Counted from the first letter of the stretch, positions 8,396 to 19,304 are shown. The stretch is DNA of 39,796 nt from Sedimentisphaerales bacterium (GCA_016928975.1 JAFGJR010000137.1:1-39796); one strand, 5' to 3'. Notes: generated from the sequence alone by a model not told the origin. A program made the numbers and translations.

Positions 8396-9046
8396 CTACT
8401 CGTATTGAAGTTCCCCATTGCCGAACGCTGGCCCCTGCCTCGCCAGACCTTGCCTCGCCCAGGTCACAAAGGCCCAGATCAGTGAGTCAATGATCTTGAT
8501 GTCCGTGAACCTTTCGGGATTGAGCTCTTCCTTAAAGCGATCAATCGAGTGACTGAGCAGGCCATGTGTCAGGATTCGGTTGTACTCCCTTACAAGGGCA
8601 TCGTAGACCTTGAGATAGTCAGCCATCCGTGGCTCTGTATAACCGCTGCCCTTAACATCCGGAAAAAGATAGAAAGCCCGCACGTTAGCATCGTAGATGG
8701 GCGAACTGGGGCTCACCATGTGCACCAGTTTCGTCGCGAACGAGAATTCCAGAGATTGGCCGCCCCTCTGGTTGTCCGAGGTTTCACGGCATACATATCG
8801 AAGAGCCTCTCGCAGATCAAGCTGTGGCTCGTTCCTGACATTCTGAAGCAGGGTATAGTAAGTCTCACGCCATGTCAGCACACCCCGCAGTCTCCAAAAG
8901 CGCGCACAATCCCGCCTGAAGGCCTCATCCCTTGGCGCATCCGACTGCGCCAACGCGCGCATAAGGTTGTCATAGTTCTGAACGTGCTTATCCGTCCGCA
9001 GTCGATTGAGGAGCGGCTCGATATGCCGATTCATGTGACGGTACAT
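8396..9046 (-). CDS. uncharacterised helical protein
   Basis: This is a 216-residue protein. The ATG at 9046 has GGAGG about 9 nt upstream. It is rich in charged helices, with no signal peptide or membrane segment. A central segment reads FATKLVHMVSPSSPIYDANV; K-L-x-H ... P-I-Y-D-x-x-V strings of this kind occur in all-helical proteins that may share the HhH-glycosylase-like fold, but I cannot name the family. It lies with the DUF4926/DUF6883 remnants on the strand opposite to the sugar genes and reads less GC-rich than they do, which suggests a transferred islet. Confidence 0.65.
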   Translation of the reverse strand: MYRHMNRHIEPLLNRLRTDKHVQNYDNLMRALAQSDAPRDEAFRRDCARFWRLRGVLTWRETYYTLLQNVRNEPQLDLREALRYVCRETSDNQRGGQSLEFSFATKLVHMVSPSSPIYDANVRAFYLFPDVKGSGYTEPRMADYLKVYDALVREYNRILTHGLLSHSIDRFKEELNPERFTDIKIIDSLIWAFVTWARQGLARQGPAFGNGELQYE

Positions 9047-9317
9047 TTCTGTGCGCCTCCAACTTGATCGACATCACGGTTGACTGTACTCCGGTTCTTC
9101 CCAGTTACTGCTGTATTCACGGCTTGTGTCGCGTATCTGGTTATCGGCAGGTGGAGGCATAAAGATAAGCGGCACACGAGAAGCCTATCGACGCCGTCGG
9201 ATTGTTGTTTACTCGGGACATGATGGAGCATAAGATAGGCCTCGCAATTGGGCCCGACCTGGGGCGCCGGACAACAGACAATAATCGCAGGACAGATTTG
9301 GAGAAGGAGAAGCTACG

Positions 9318-10445
9318 ATGGCGAAGAAATCTCTGCACAGCATATGTCGGTGGACGTTCAATGCGGGCAAGGGCGGATTTGTGCCGGGGGACATGCGGCC
9401 GGAATGGTCGGGCGGCCGGTTTGGCACGCCGGAGATGATTGAGCTGGTCGCCAAGAACATTCGGCCGCGACTGCCTCGCAATGTCGAGCTCGGCATCGAG
9501 ATGCACTATGACGCGGAGGTCGATGACGACAACGCCGCGGCGGTGGCCGATGCTTTGGTGAGCAACAAGCTCTACCTGGCGATGATCACGCCCGGCGCGC
9601 ACAGCCACTTCGCGTACGGCGGGATCAGCTCCCTCGACAAGAATGAACGCAAAGCCGCTGAGGCGCTGGGGACACGCACGGTCGATCTGGCTTACGGCAC
9701 GCTGCGCAAGGCTTGGCACCCGGACAAACCCCCGGCTTTCATCATCTGGAATGGCTCCTTCGGCTATGACATCGCCAGCATCGGTATCCGGCAGATGTAT
9801 CAGAACCTCAAGGAGAGCGTCGCCGGACTGTGCAAATATGAGGCGGGCAAAGGCGGCAAGCTGCATATCGGCTTCGAGCCCAAGCCCAACGAGGGACACC
9901 CGGCCATGCTCATCCCGACCGTCGCCAGCGCGATCGTGTTCTGGCGCAAGGTGGCAGAAGAGTTCGGCGTGTCCCTGAAGAACAAGGGCGTCAACAAGGA
10001 GTTCGGCCATTCTGAGATGATCGGCCTGGATCACGTCGCCGACACGGTCGAGGAGCTCGACAACGGCATGATGGTCCACATGCACCTCAACAGCCAGGGC
10101 TACAACGACGGCATCATCCTCGGCGGCCCGGGCAAGTACGACATCGATCACGGCGCCCGCATCAACGGCATGAACGTCGCCATTGCGGGTCTGATCCAGC
10201 AGGCTGGCTACAACCGCTGGAAGGGTCACGACATGCAGGCCCGCGCCTACGACAACACGGAGCAGGCGATCAATCGCGTGATCCGCAGCGTTCTGAGCTG
10301 GGAAGCCTGCGAGCGGGCAGCCAAGGAGCTGAAGACCCGCGACCTGTTGAAGGCTCTGGCAGCGCGTGACACCACAGTCGCCGAGGACATGATGCGAGCC
10401 GCCGTCGTCGCCGCCCAGAAGTACTTCGACGAGATGTATAAATAG
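9318..10445 (+). CDS. xylA: xylose isomerase-like TIM-barrel sugar isomerase
   Basis: This 375-residue protein starts at ATG 9318 after GGAGAAGGAGAAG. It has the xylose isomerase fold signature: an N-terminal CRWTFNAGKGGF region, the strand IGFEPKP with the conserved metal-ligand glutamate (E187), KEFGHSEM (E228), and a late Asp/His-rich stretch MVHMHLNSQGYNDG. It is shorter and more divergent than classical class I (~390) and class II (~440) enzymes, so the exact aldose is uncertain. With xylB upstream the natural role is D-xylose to D-xylulose in the cytoplasm. The stop codon TAG is formed at the edge of an 18-bp tandem repeat that runs into the next gene. Confidence 0.82.
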   Translation: MAKKSLHSICRWTFNAGKGGFVPGDMRPEWSGGRFGTPEMIELVAKNIRPRLPRNVELGIEMHYDAEVDDDNAAAVADALVSNKLYLAMITPGAHSHFAYGGISSLDKNERKAAEALGTRTVDLAYGTLRKAWHPDKPPAFIIWNGSFGYDIASIGIRQMYQNLKESVAGLCKYEAGKGGKLHIGFEPKPNEGHPAMLIPTVASAIVFWRKVAEEFGVSLKNKGVNKEFGHSEMIGLDHVADTVEELDNGMMVHMHLNSQGYNDGIILGGPGKYDIDHGARINGMNVAIAGLIQQAGYNRWKGHDMQARAYDNTEQAINRVIRSVLSWEACERAAKELKTRDLLKALAARDTTVAEDMMRAAVVAAQKYFDEMYK

Positions 10446-10468
10446 GTCCTATTCGTCCCATAGGTCCC

Positions 10469-10479
<11 letters not shown>
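10444..10479 (+). repeat. 18-bp tandem repeat spanning gene junction
   Basis: Two 18-bp units, 10444-10461 (AGGTCCTATTCGTCCCAT) and 10462-10479 (AGGTCCCATGAGTCCTAT), agree at 14 positions. The TAG stop of the isomerase overlaps the first unit by two bases, and the second unit contains the ATG of the next sulfatase and its first codons. The AGGTCC(T/C)AT core is of a kind seen as scattered repeats in many genomes. Confidence 0.7.
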
Positions 10480-12075
<1,596 letters not shown>

Positions 12076-12079
<4 letters not shown>

Positions 12080-13215
12080 GCAAATCCCGTCTGCTGTATA
12101 TCGACAATCTTCGCACGGTGATGATCGTCATGGTAGTCCTCGTGCACCTGAGCGTCACCTACGGCGGCGAAGGCTCGTGGTACTATAAAGAGGGCCGGGC
12201 CGACACCGTGACCACCGTCGTACTGACGCTGCACAATGGGGCCAGCCAGTCGTTCTTCATGGGCCTGCTTTTTCTGCTCTCCGCCTACTTCACCGTGGCC
12301 TCCTTCGACCGCAAAGGCCCCGGCCCATTCTTGCGTGATCGCTTCCTCCGCCTTGGCATCCCCCTGCTTTGCTTCGAGTTTCTGATCCATCCGTTTGTGA
12401 TCTGTGTACTCGTCAAAGCCGGCTTCATCGATCTTGGACGACCGCTGCGCGATTGCATCATGTCCTACTACACGAGCTTCCACTTGGGCAGCGGACCTCT
12501 GTGGTTCGTTGAGACACTGCTGATCTTCAGTATCCTGTACACGGCATGGCGCGCGCTTCACAAGACGGTTCCTGCAGCGAGCCACGGTGCAAGCGACCTA
12601 CCCGGCCCGAGCGCCTTTGTGGCGATGGGAATCCTCCTGGGTGTCCTGAGCTTCGCCGTGAGAATCAAGTGCACGGTGAACTGGTCCTTGCAGCCGCTCA
12701 ACTTGCAGCTTGCCTTCTTCGTCCAGTACGTCGCCATGTTCATCATCGGCGTGATGGCGTACCGGCGCAACTGGCTGCAACGCCTGCCGGTCAGATCGGC
12801 GGTCTTCTGCTTCGCCCTGGCCGGCTTTCTCGTCGTCGTGGTTCTGCCGCTCCTGTCTGTCGTCGGTGGCGGTCTGGACGGACAGGTATGGCGCTATCTC
12901 GGTGGGCCGCACTGGCAGGCCCTCGCTTACGCCCTGTGGGAGCAGTTGTTCGCCGTGGCGATGATCGTCGGGCTGATCGTTCTCTTTCGGGAGCGATTCA
13001 ACCGGCAGGGTCGGCTATCCCAGTCCGCCGCAGCGAGCAGCTACACGGCGTACATCATCCACACACCCATCATCATCCTCTTCGCCCTGGCCATGAGAAG
13101 CCTGCCCTTGTACCCTCTGCTGAAGTTCGCGGTGGCGGCCCTCGTCACGATCCCCGTGACGTTCGCGCTGGCCAGTCTCCTGCGCCAACTGCCCCTGGCC
13201 CGCCGCATCCTGTGA
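12076..13215 (+). CDS. acyltransferase family 3 (OafA/MdoC-like) membrane protein
   Basis: This 379-residue multi-pass protein carries about ten hydrophobic segments. The N-terminus (LLYIDNLRTV ... VLVHLSV, H24) is the family-3 acyltransferase signature with the catalytic histidine region, and RDRFLRLGIPLL is the usual first cytoplasmic loop. Such enzymes move acetyl or succinyl groups across the membrane onto glycans. The closest resemblance is to the glucan biosynthesis protein C type. The ATG overlaps the sulfatase stop as ATGA, so the two are translationally coupled; an in-frame ATG at 12019 inside the sulfatase gene is not preferred. Confidence 0.88.
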
Positions 13216-13240
13216 ACACTCGTGGAGCCCTCCCCCTATG

Positions 13241-13266
13241 CTATTCCCGCGGAGGCGGGAATCCAG
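13241..13266 (+). repeat. REP-like palindrome, family A copy 2
   Basis: An 8-bp perfect stem, ATTCCCGC (13243-13250) with GCGGGAAT (13255-13262), has a GGAG loop and is followed by CCAG. It lies 25 bp after the acyltransferase stop and may act as a transcript-end hairpin. Confidence 0.7.
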
Positions 13267-13577
13267 CCACGTATCGAACGATCCCCCGCGCGTCGCGTCT
13301 TCGAGTTCTTCTGTGATGCTATCGACGCCCCCTTCAGACAAGAAGCCGCCCCGTCCCTGCTCCCCCAACCAAAATCCGTGAATGGGTACTTTTTCAGTTG
13401 TTGCCAGTTAGCAACGCAGAACACATCGCCAACGCACGTGTCGCTCCGCAGCACCATCCGGGGGACATGTCAAGCCGGAGTTGACGGCCAATCCCGATCT
13501 TCGGCACCACCGATATTGAACTCATTCCTGAAATATGCGAGGACCATCACAAAAATCATCTCAGAGTCGAGAAATCC

Positions 13578-13606
13578 TTGATGATCCAAGGTACTTTCGG
13601 TACACT
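13578..13606 (+). promoter_or_regulatory. possible sigma70-type promoter for prepilin-like gene
   Basis: TTGATG (13578-13583), a 17-bp spacer and TACACT (13601-13606) stand 107 bp before the start of the 13713 gene. Spacing is ideal and the boxes match four of six consensus bases each. This is a pattern-only prediction. Confidence 0.35.
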
Positions 13607-13712
13607 TATTGATATCGCACTCTGCCGAGAAGCTACGTGCCTGAGGGTTTGAACTGGACGGCCCAGACAGATGTCTATTGTCGCCGTCGATTCTGTTCGG
13701 AGAGCCTATAGC

Positions 13713-14465
13713 ATGACGAGGTGCCGTCACAAGGGATTCACCTTAATAGAGCTCTTGGTTGTCATCGCCATCATAGCCCTGTTGATGGCTATACTGATAC
13801 CATCCTTGAATCGCGCCCGAAAGCAGGCGAGATTCGTTCGGTGCAAAGCAAATCTCAAATCGTATGGCCTGATGGCGCTCATGTACGCGGATGATTCCGA
13901 CGGCAGGATGCCCGATGCCTGGACGAGTTTCTACAACAAACATGAGGAGTACCGCGGCGAACCCCATCGGTACTGCCGATGGCACAATCCTGATTTTGAC
14001 CTCGTCAAGCATCCTGAGTACGCCGGCCCGTTCTGGCCGTATTTGAACGGCAAGGGTATTCACATCTGTCCGGACTTTCCTACCATCGCCAAGAGGTTCG
14101 GTCCCATCCATCCTGAACATGTCGCGAGCATACCCATTGTACCGAACTACAATTACGCCATGAATTCGTACCTCAGCGAGAAGAGAGTCGCCAGCATAAA
14201 GCGTCACGGCGAAGTATTCTTCTTCGGCGAAGAGAACCTCTGGATCACCGCACCATACAACAAGTTCGCCTTTAACGACACGGCCATGTGCGTGTATGAG
14301 CAATGGGATAGTTTCGGCACATTTCACCTGGCCCGCCAATCCGATATGGAGGATGGCGTGGTGAACGCGGTGTTCCTGGACGGCCAGGTTCAGACCGTCA
14401 ATCGATTGGACTCCTGGCGATCTTGTGCTCCAGATGGTGAGAGCAAGTCGCCGGTAGCAGAGTAA
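13713..14465 (+). CDS. prepilin-type (type II secretion G-like) protein with H-x9-DG-type tail
   Basis: This 250-residue protein starts at ATG 13713 after CGGAGAG; an upstream in-frame start at 13671 would give an atypical leader. The leader MTRCRHKG is cleaved before F9, with E13 at the +5 position, and the following LLVVIAIIALLMAILIPSL helix is the type IV pilin/pseudopilin hydrophobic spine. The C-terminal VVNAVFLDGQVQTV corresponds to the end motif of the large planctomycete pilin-like families (DUF1559-like). Such genes are often amplified and accompany secreted LamG proteins, as here, where a LamG gene follows 46 bp later. Confidence 0.88.
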   Translation: MTRCRHKGFTLIELLVVIAIIALLMAILIPSLNRARKQARFVRCKANLKSYGLMALMYADDSDGRMPDAWTSFYNKHEEYRGEPHRYCRWHNPDFDLVKHPEYAGPFWPYLNGKGIHICPDFPTIAKRFGPIHPEHVASIPIVPNYNYAMNSYLSEKRVASIKRHGEVFFFGEENLWITAPYNKFAFNDTAMCVYEQWDSFGTFHLARQSDMEDGVVNAVFLDGQVQTVNRLDSWRSCAPDGESKSPVAE

Positions 14466-14511
14466 CCGTTTGAATAGGCCCTTGTCGTACTACAGTTGAA
14501 AGGAGGAAGTC

Positions 14512-17100
14512 ATGAGAAGACTTGGTTGTTGGCTCTGGGTTGTGGCGCTGGCCGTACAGGCGCAGGCAGGCATTCCTGAACCGAAAGGCGTGTGGGAATT
14601 CAATCAACCGGATCCCAATGGTGCAACGATCGGCGCTCCCTTGGAAGTAGTCGGTTCGGCTCAGCAGATCGCGGGTGTCAACGCCGACGACGGCGCCATG
14701 ACGATCGGCCAGGGCAGCTACTATGTCTGCAGACACGGGATCGTCCCCGCTGAGGGACAGGCCAAGGTGAACCGATGGACCCTGCTCATCGATTTCAGCT
14801 ATCCGACCAGCAGTCTGACCGATCCTCCCAACGGTTACAACGATCTGTTTCAGACTGACCCGAACAACAGTGACGATTCCGACTGTACCATCAACTCTTC
14901 CGGTGCGATCGGAATCGCTGCAACCGGTTACACCAACACCAGCGGTTTCGTCACCCAGGGCGACACGTGGTATCGTATGGTCCTTGTGGTCGACAGCGGC
15001 GTTCGGTATGACCTCTACATGGACGGCGTGAGAGTCATGACGGGAGTCCCGCAGCCAATCGATGGTCGTTTCGCTCTCGCCGATGCGCTTCTGCTCTTCG
15101 CCGCTGGCAATCAGGACGGCGATGACGCCACCATCGACGTATCGACCGTCGCCATCTGGGATGTCCCTCTGGAGCCCCAAGAGATATTGCCACTGGGCAG
15201 AGCGGGCGACAATGTCCTTCCGGAGAACGTTGCCCCCATCGTCAATGCCGGCGACGATCAGACGGTTGAGTTGGATGAGACCTCCACGGCCGTGATTGAG
15301 CTCAAGGGCGCCATCACCGACGATAGTGAGAACCTGGCCATTACATGGCAACTTGTCTCGGGCCAGACCGGCGTTGTCATCGATGCAGCCGACAGCAACA
15401 GCGCGACGGCAACCGTGACCGTTCCCGGCCAGTACATCTTCGAGCTGTCGGCCAACGACGGACAGTTCACTGTCACCGATCGCGTGGCAGTCAGCGCCTG
15501 GGTTCACGACTACAAGAACCTGATCATGCACTGGGACTTCGAGGAACCATGGAATGGCCAGAGTGTCAATGATGTTTCCGGCAACCTCAATCACGGGCGG
15601 ATCATCGATGGGCAGGACGGTACGTCCGAGTACGTCCTTCTCGACGACGGCCAGGGGCTCAGTCTTCTGAGCAACGACTTTACCGTCGACGGTGACTGGG
15701 TGGCGCGGGACCTGGTTCTGCCCGCCAGCGGCACCATCGCACTGTGGATGAAGCCGATCAATTTCTATAACTACCATTCCGTCTTCGACAACTCCGGCAA
15801 CCAGGATGACTGGGAGATGTGGATCTATGTTGACTCCCGAGCCCGGTTCCGCGTGGAAAGCGACACCGCGGTGACCGCGAACTTGAACGCTCTGGCGCAG
15901 GACGGCAACGGCCGGGACAAATGGTGGCACTTCGCGTGCACCTGGGCCCGCGATCCGAACCAGCCCGGGCGAGTCACCACCCAGCTCTACGTCAACGGCA
16001 AGCTGGCCGAGCAGAAGACCGGCACCTGGATCGATCCCGGCGCGACGTTCTTCCTGGGCGGCGGCAATCCCGGCAACGACTTCTGCAATGCCACGTTCAG
16101 CGACGTTAGGATCTACGACAAGGTGCTCGAGGCCAGGGAGATTGTGGGTCTGGCCTATCCCGAGAACGGCCCGCCTCGGGTGGAGGCCGGTGAGGAGCAG
16201 ACGGTGTGGCTCTCGGAGGCGGGTTCCGTCACGATCACGCTGAGCGGTATCGTGGAAGACTTCGACGGCAGTCCGACCGGTGAAATGACCCAGAAGTGGG
16301 AGATGATCGCGGGTCCTGAGGAAGTCGTCTACGGCCAGAAGAAGATCACCATCGAAACGCCAACTGCCAGAGAGACCGCAGTTGTGCTCACCACCCCTGG
16401 ACTGTATGTCTTCTCGTTCGCCGCCAACGATGGACAGTTCACCGACACCGATCAGGTGCTGGTCGACGTGTGGCCCTTCGGCGACGACGGCCTGGTCGTT
16501 CACCTGCCGCTCGACAGCAATGTAGATGAAGTGGCACGCGGTTTCACCACCACGCTGATCGACGGTGCCGACGGCGCGCACGAGTACGTCGAGGGGATCC
16601 ACGGGCAGGCCCTCAAGCTGTCCGGGACCCAGGACATGAAGGACAATGATTTCGTCGCGATCGACTTCGACTACTACAATCGCGGCTCCATCTGCCTCTG
16701 GTTCCGGCCGACCTCGCTGTACAACTACAACAGCATCCTCGACAACAGTTGCGAAGCCAACGACTGGGAGATGTGGGTGTACAGCACCGGCGAGTTCGCC
16801 GGCCGTATCCAAACCGGCTACGTTCGTGGCTACTACATGAAGGCGATGGACTGGTATCACATCGCGATGACCTGGCGCGTTAACCCGGACGATCCGGACC
16901 TCATCGAGCAGTTGCTGTACATCAATGGTGAGTTTGTCGTCGCGAACCAGTCGGAATGGGTCGATCCCGGCACCACCGTGTACCTCGGCGGCGGCCATGC
17001 AGGGAATGACGACTGCAACGGCACCTTCGACGATTTCCGCATCTACGATCGTCCTCTCACCGCCGACGAAATCCGCAAGTTGGCGTCCAGGGGACAATAG
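14512..17100 (+). CDS. secreted protein with three LamG and two PKD-like domains
   Basis: This 862-residue protein has AAAGGAGGAAG at a good distance from the ATG and a signal peptide ending near AQAG (residues 1-20). Three concanavalin-A-like LamG modules (~22-235, ~335-545, ~665-862) alternate with two PKD/Ig-like beta modules (~240-330 and ~550-660; both contain the ANDGQFT motif). Each LamG ends with the family closing pattern, for example DVRIYDKVLEAREI and DFRIYDRPLTADEI. No catalytic domain, dockerin or PEP-CTERM anchor is seen, so it is probably a glycan-binding or adhesion protein. The second LamG is clearly related to the LamG of the following gene. Confidence 0.85.
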   Translation: MRRLGCWLWVVALAVQAQAGIPEPKGVWEFNQPDPNGATIGAPLEVVGSAQQIAGVNADDGAMTIGQGSYYVCRHGIVPAEGQAKVNRWTLLIDFSYPTSSLTDPPNGYNDLFQTDPNNSDDSDCTINSSGAIGIAATGYTNTSGFVTQGDTWYRMVLVVDSGVRYDLYMDGVRVMTGVPQPIDGRFALADALLLFAAGNQDGDDATIDVSTVAIWDVPLEPQEILPLGRAGDNVLPENVAPIVNAGDDQTVELDETSTAVIELKGAITDDSENLAITWQLVSGQTGVVIDAADSNSATATVTVPGQYIFELSANDGQFTVTDRVAVSAWVHDYKNLIMHWDFEEPWNGQSVNDVSGNLNHGRIIDGQDGTSEYVLLDDGQGLSLLSNDFTVDGDWVARDLVLPASGTIALWMKPINFYNYHSVFDNSGNQDDWEMWIYVDSRARFRVESDTAVTANLNALAQDGNGRDKWWHFACTWARDPNQPGRVTTQLYVNGKLAEQKTGTWIDPGATFFLGGGNPGNDFCNATFSDVRIYDKVLEAREIVGLAYPENGPPRVEAGEEQTVWLSEAGSVTITLSGIVEDFDGSPTGEMTQKWEMIAGPEEVVYGQKKITIETPTARETAVVLTTPGLYVFSFAANDGQFTDTDQVLVDVWPFGDDGLVVHLPLDSNVDEVARGFTTTLIDGADGAHEYVEGIHGQALKLSGTQDMKDNDFVAIDFDYYNRGSICLWFRPTSLYNYNSILDNSCEANDWEMWVYSTGEFAGRIQTGYVRGYYMKAMDWYHIAMTWRVNPDDPDLIEQLLYINGEFVVANQSEWVDPGTTVYLGGGHAGNDDCNGTFDDFRIYDRPLTADEIRKLASRGQ

Positions 17101-17249
17101 CGTAGAGACCGCGGAGTGCAGAAAGACAGAGAGAGGCCTACTCCGGTCCTATTCGCTTGACCGGTGTACTGATATCTCTTGCGGATGATACAGGACAATC
17201 TCATATCGTCTTGCAGGATGTGTACCACGCATGACTGGCGGTCACGGCT

Positions 17250-17286
17250 GGAGAAGGAAGAACGCGCCTTTCGTTCTTCCTTCTCC
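17250..17286. repeat. perfect 15-bp inverted repeat (hairpin)
   Basis: Arms 17250-17264 and 17272-17286 (GGAGAAGGAAGAACG and its complement) are perfectly paired around a 7-nt loop. No T-run follows on either side, so it is not a canonical intrinsic terminator. It lies 150 bp after the LamG gene and 53 bp before the next start, and might be a processing or stability hairpin between the two. Confidence 0.7.
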
Positions 17287-17339
17287 AACTGAGCCGGATA
17301 TCCACCTTGCGCAGGTCCGGTTCCATCTGGAGGAGGAGG

Positions 17340-19229
17340 ATGAAAGGGTCCATATCGTTCCCAGCCCTTGCCTGCCTGGCAATACTCTTGGGACACGTCG
17401 GTGTTGCCTTTGGTGAGTTGCGGGTTCATCTCAAACTGGATAACGATCTTGTGGATTCCGCCGGCGGCGACAACAATGGAGCCTTGGTGGACGGTCCAAC
17501 AGGCAACAACCAGTATGTCTCAGGCAAACTTGGCAATGCTCTGGAACTTCGGAATGGGGACTACACGATGGGCGGAGATGGGGTTTCGATCGAGTATACC
17601 CTGACCGACTCCGGAACCGTGGCTCTGTGGTACAAGCCGAGGCGCGTATACAACTACAACACCATCTACGATAACTCGGCGAATCCGGACGATTGGGAAT
17701 GCTGGATTTACCAGGATGCACGTCTCAGGGCGCGAGTGGAAAGTGACACGTCAGTCACCGCCGATCTGATTTCGCTCTCTTCAGACGGAGATCCGCGTGA
17801 CGAATGGTTTCACGTGGCCGTAATGTGGAACAGGACGGGCAACAACACGGTTGATACCCGACTGTACGTTGACGGAGTACTGCAGGACACGAACAGCGGC
17901 ACGTGGGTGAAGCCGGGCAGCACCTTTTTCTTGGCCGGCGGAAACGCGGGGAATAACTTCGGTGACGGAACGTGGGACGATGTGAGGATCTATGACCACG
18001 TACTTTCCGATGCAGAAGTCCGTTCGCTGGCCATGAGAGGACTGACTGTAGAGCCCTCCGAAATTCAACTGACGGAAGGTCAGACTGCTTCTTATCGTGT
18101 TGCCCTGGATGATCTGGAAGGTCGCCGACCCCACAATGATGTGGTTGTTTCCATCACGGGAGATGATGGTCTGTCGATCAACGGTCTTGCCGCAGGTGAG
18201 CGGGCAACGCTCGTGTTTGAGCCGGGGACCTATCTGACTGCGCAAACAGTCCGGCTAACCGCGGTGAACGACTCCACGTATGCAGGCAACAGGAACGTCA
18301 CGCTGACGCACAGAATCACGGGCAAGGATGCCTATTGGGACAACATGCAGGACGTTCGGTTAGACGTCCTTATTATGGACGACGATGCGAACTGCGGCGA
18401 CTGGGGATATACGGAGATGGATTTCAATCGGGACTGTTACGTTGACTTGAGTGATTTGGCTCTTTTCGCCAGTCAATGGTTGACCTGTACGGACCCTTCC
18501 TCCGGCACGTGCGAATACGCTCCTCATGTCACAATCGTGGCCCATCGCGGCAATTCGGTGTCTGCCCCAGAGAATACGATAGCATCATGCAACGCGGCCC
18601 GGGGGGTCGCAGACTGGGTCGAATTTGACGTGCGTATGACGTTGGATAATCAACTGATTCTGATGCATGATGCGACGGTGGATCGAACAACCAACGGGAG
18701 CGGCGATGTCGGAACCATGACATTCGCCGAATGCCGACAATTGGATGCCGGAGCTCGGTTTTCTCCGAGTTTCTCCGGCGAGCTTGTCCCACTGATGACG
18801 GAGGCGGTGCTGGCGACTATGCGTGACATGCGACCCTTCATCGAGCGAAAGACAGGACCGGCCGCTATGTATGTGGATCTCATTCGTTCGTTGAGGATAG
18901 AGCATGAAGCAGTCATCATTGCATTTGACTGGGACTTCCTGGCGGAGGTGGAAGCGCTGGCTCCGGCCATCCGAACAGGAGCACTTGGATCGGAACCATT
19001 GACTCTCGCGGAGATTCAGGCCATTCAATCACGCGGCATTGACTTCGTTGACTGGGCTCACGACACTGTGACCGCGGAAACCATCGACAGGGTTCATGCC
19101 CATGGTATGGAACTGCACGTCTGGACTGTGAACGACGCCAGCAGAATCGAATCGCTGATTCACTGGGGCATCGACGGAATAACAACAGACGATCCCCAAC
19201 TGGCACGACAGCTTCTCCGAGCACAATAG
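17340..19229 (+). CDS. secreted LamG / Calx-beta-like / dockerin-like / glycerophosphodiester phosphodiesterase fusion
   Basis: This 629-residue protein starts at ATG 17340, directly after GGAGGAGG; an in-frame start at 17307 would spoil the signal peptide (1-~25, AILLGHVGVAFG). A LamG domain (~28-235) is followed by a Calx-beta-like module (~240-350). Next is a single Ca-binding dockerin-like motif, DFNRDCYVDLSDLALFASQWL without its last residue, (~355-385), typical of Phycisphaerae. From ~397 to the end is a complete GDPD barrel: H402-R-G, N-T in PENT, E428-F-D430, H443-D and the C-terminal VNDASRIESLIHWGIDGI. It should hydrolyse glycerophosphodiesters outside the cytoplasm, for example from lipids or teichoic-acid-like polymers. 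The domain order is unusual. Confidence 0.9.
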   Translation: MKGSISFPALACLAILLGHVGVAFGELRVHLKLDNDLVDSAGGDNNGALVDGPTGNNQYVSGKLGNALELRNGDYTMGGDGVSIEYTLTDSGTVALWYKPRRVYNYNTIYDNSANPDDWECWIYQDARLRARVESDTSVTADLISLSSDGDPRDEWFHVAVMWNRTGNNTVDTRLYVDGVLQDTNSGTWVKPGSTFFLAGGNAGNNFGDGTWDDVRIYDHVLSDAEVRSLAMRGLTVEPSEIQLTEGQTASYRVALDDLEGRRPHNDVVVSITGDDGLSINGLAAGERATLVFEPGTYLTAQTVRLTAVNDSTYAGNRNVTLTHRITGKDAYWDNMQDVRLDVLIMDDDANCGDWGYTEMDFNRDCYVDLSDLALFASQWLTCTDPSSGTCEYAPHVTIVAHRGNSVSAPENTIASCNAARGVADWVEFDVRMTLDNQLILMHDATVDRTTNGSGDVGTMTFAECRQLDAGARFSPSFSGELVPLMTEAVLATMRDMRPFIERKTGPAAMYVDLIRSLRIEHEAVIIAFDWDFLAEVEALAPAIRTGALGSEPLTLAEIQAIQSRGIDFVDWAHDTVTAETIDRVHAHGMELHVWTVNDASRIESLIHWGIDGITTDDPQLARQLLRAQ

Positions 19230-19304
19230 CGCGTACGGTGCCAATATTATCCGAGCGCACGTATCTTCATCTACTTGACTTGCGCCACCATCTGACGAAA
19301 GCGC

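Larger units (their letters stand above)
13216..13712. other. intergenic region, ~500 bp
   Basis: It contains a REP-like palindrome near its left end and a promoter-like pair at 13578-13606. Frames of 60-120 codons exist on both strands but translate partly through the palindrome and lack ribosome binding sites, so no gene is called. Confidence 0.5.

Noticed and set aside
7939..8485. two forward frames of 124-125 codons
   Set aside because: They lie opposite DUF4926, the DUF6883 relic and the end of the 216-residue gene, have no ribosome binding sites and translate to low-complexity Ser/Pro/Leu-rich sequence.
14398..17097. 899-codon open frame on the reverse strand opposite the three-LamG gene
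   Set aside because: It mirrors a strongly supported forward gene with signal peptide and ribosome binding site. Its translation has no domain and the long frame follows from GC-rich third positions.
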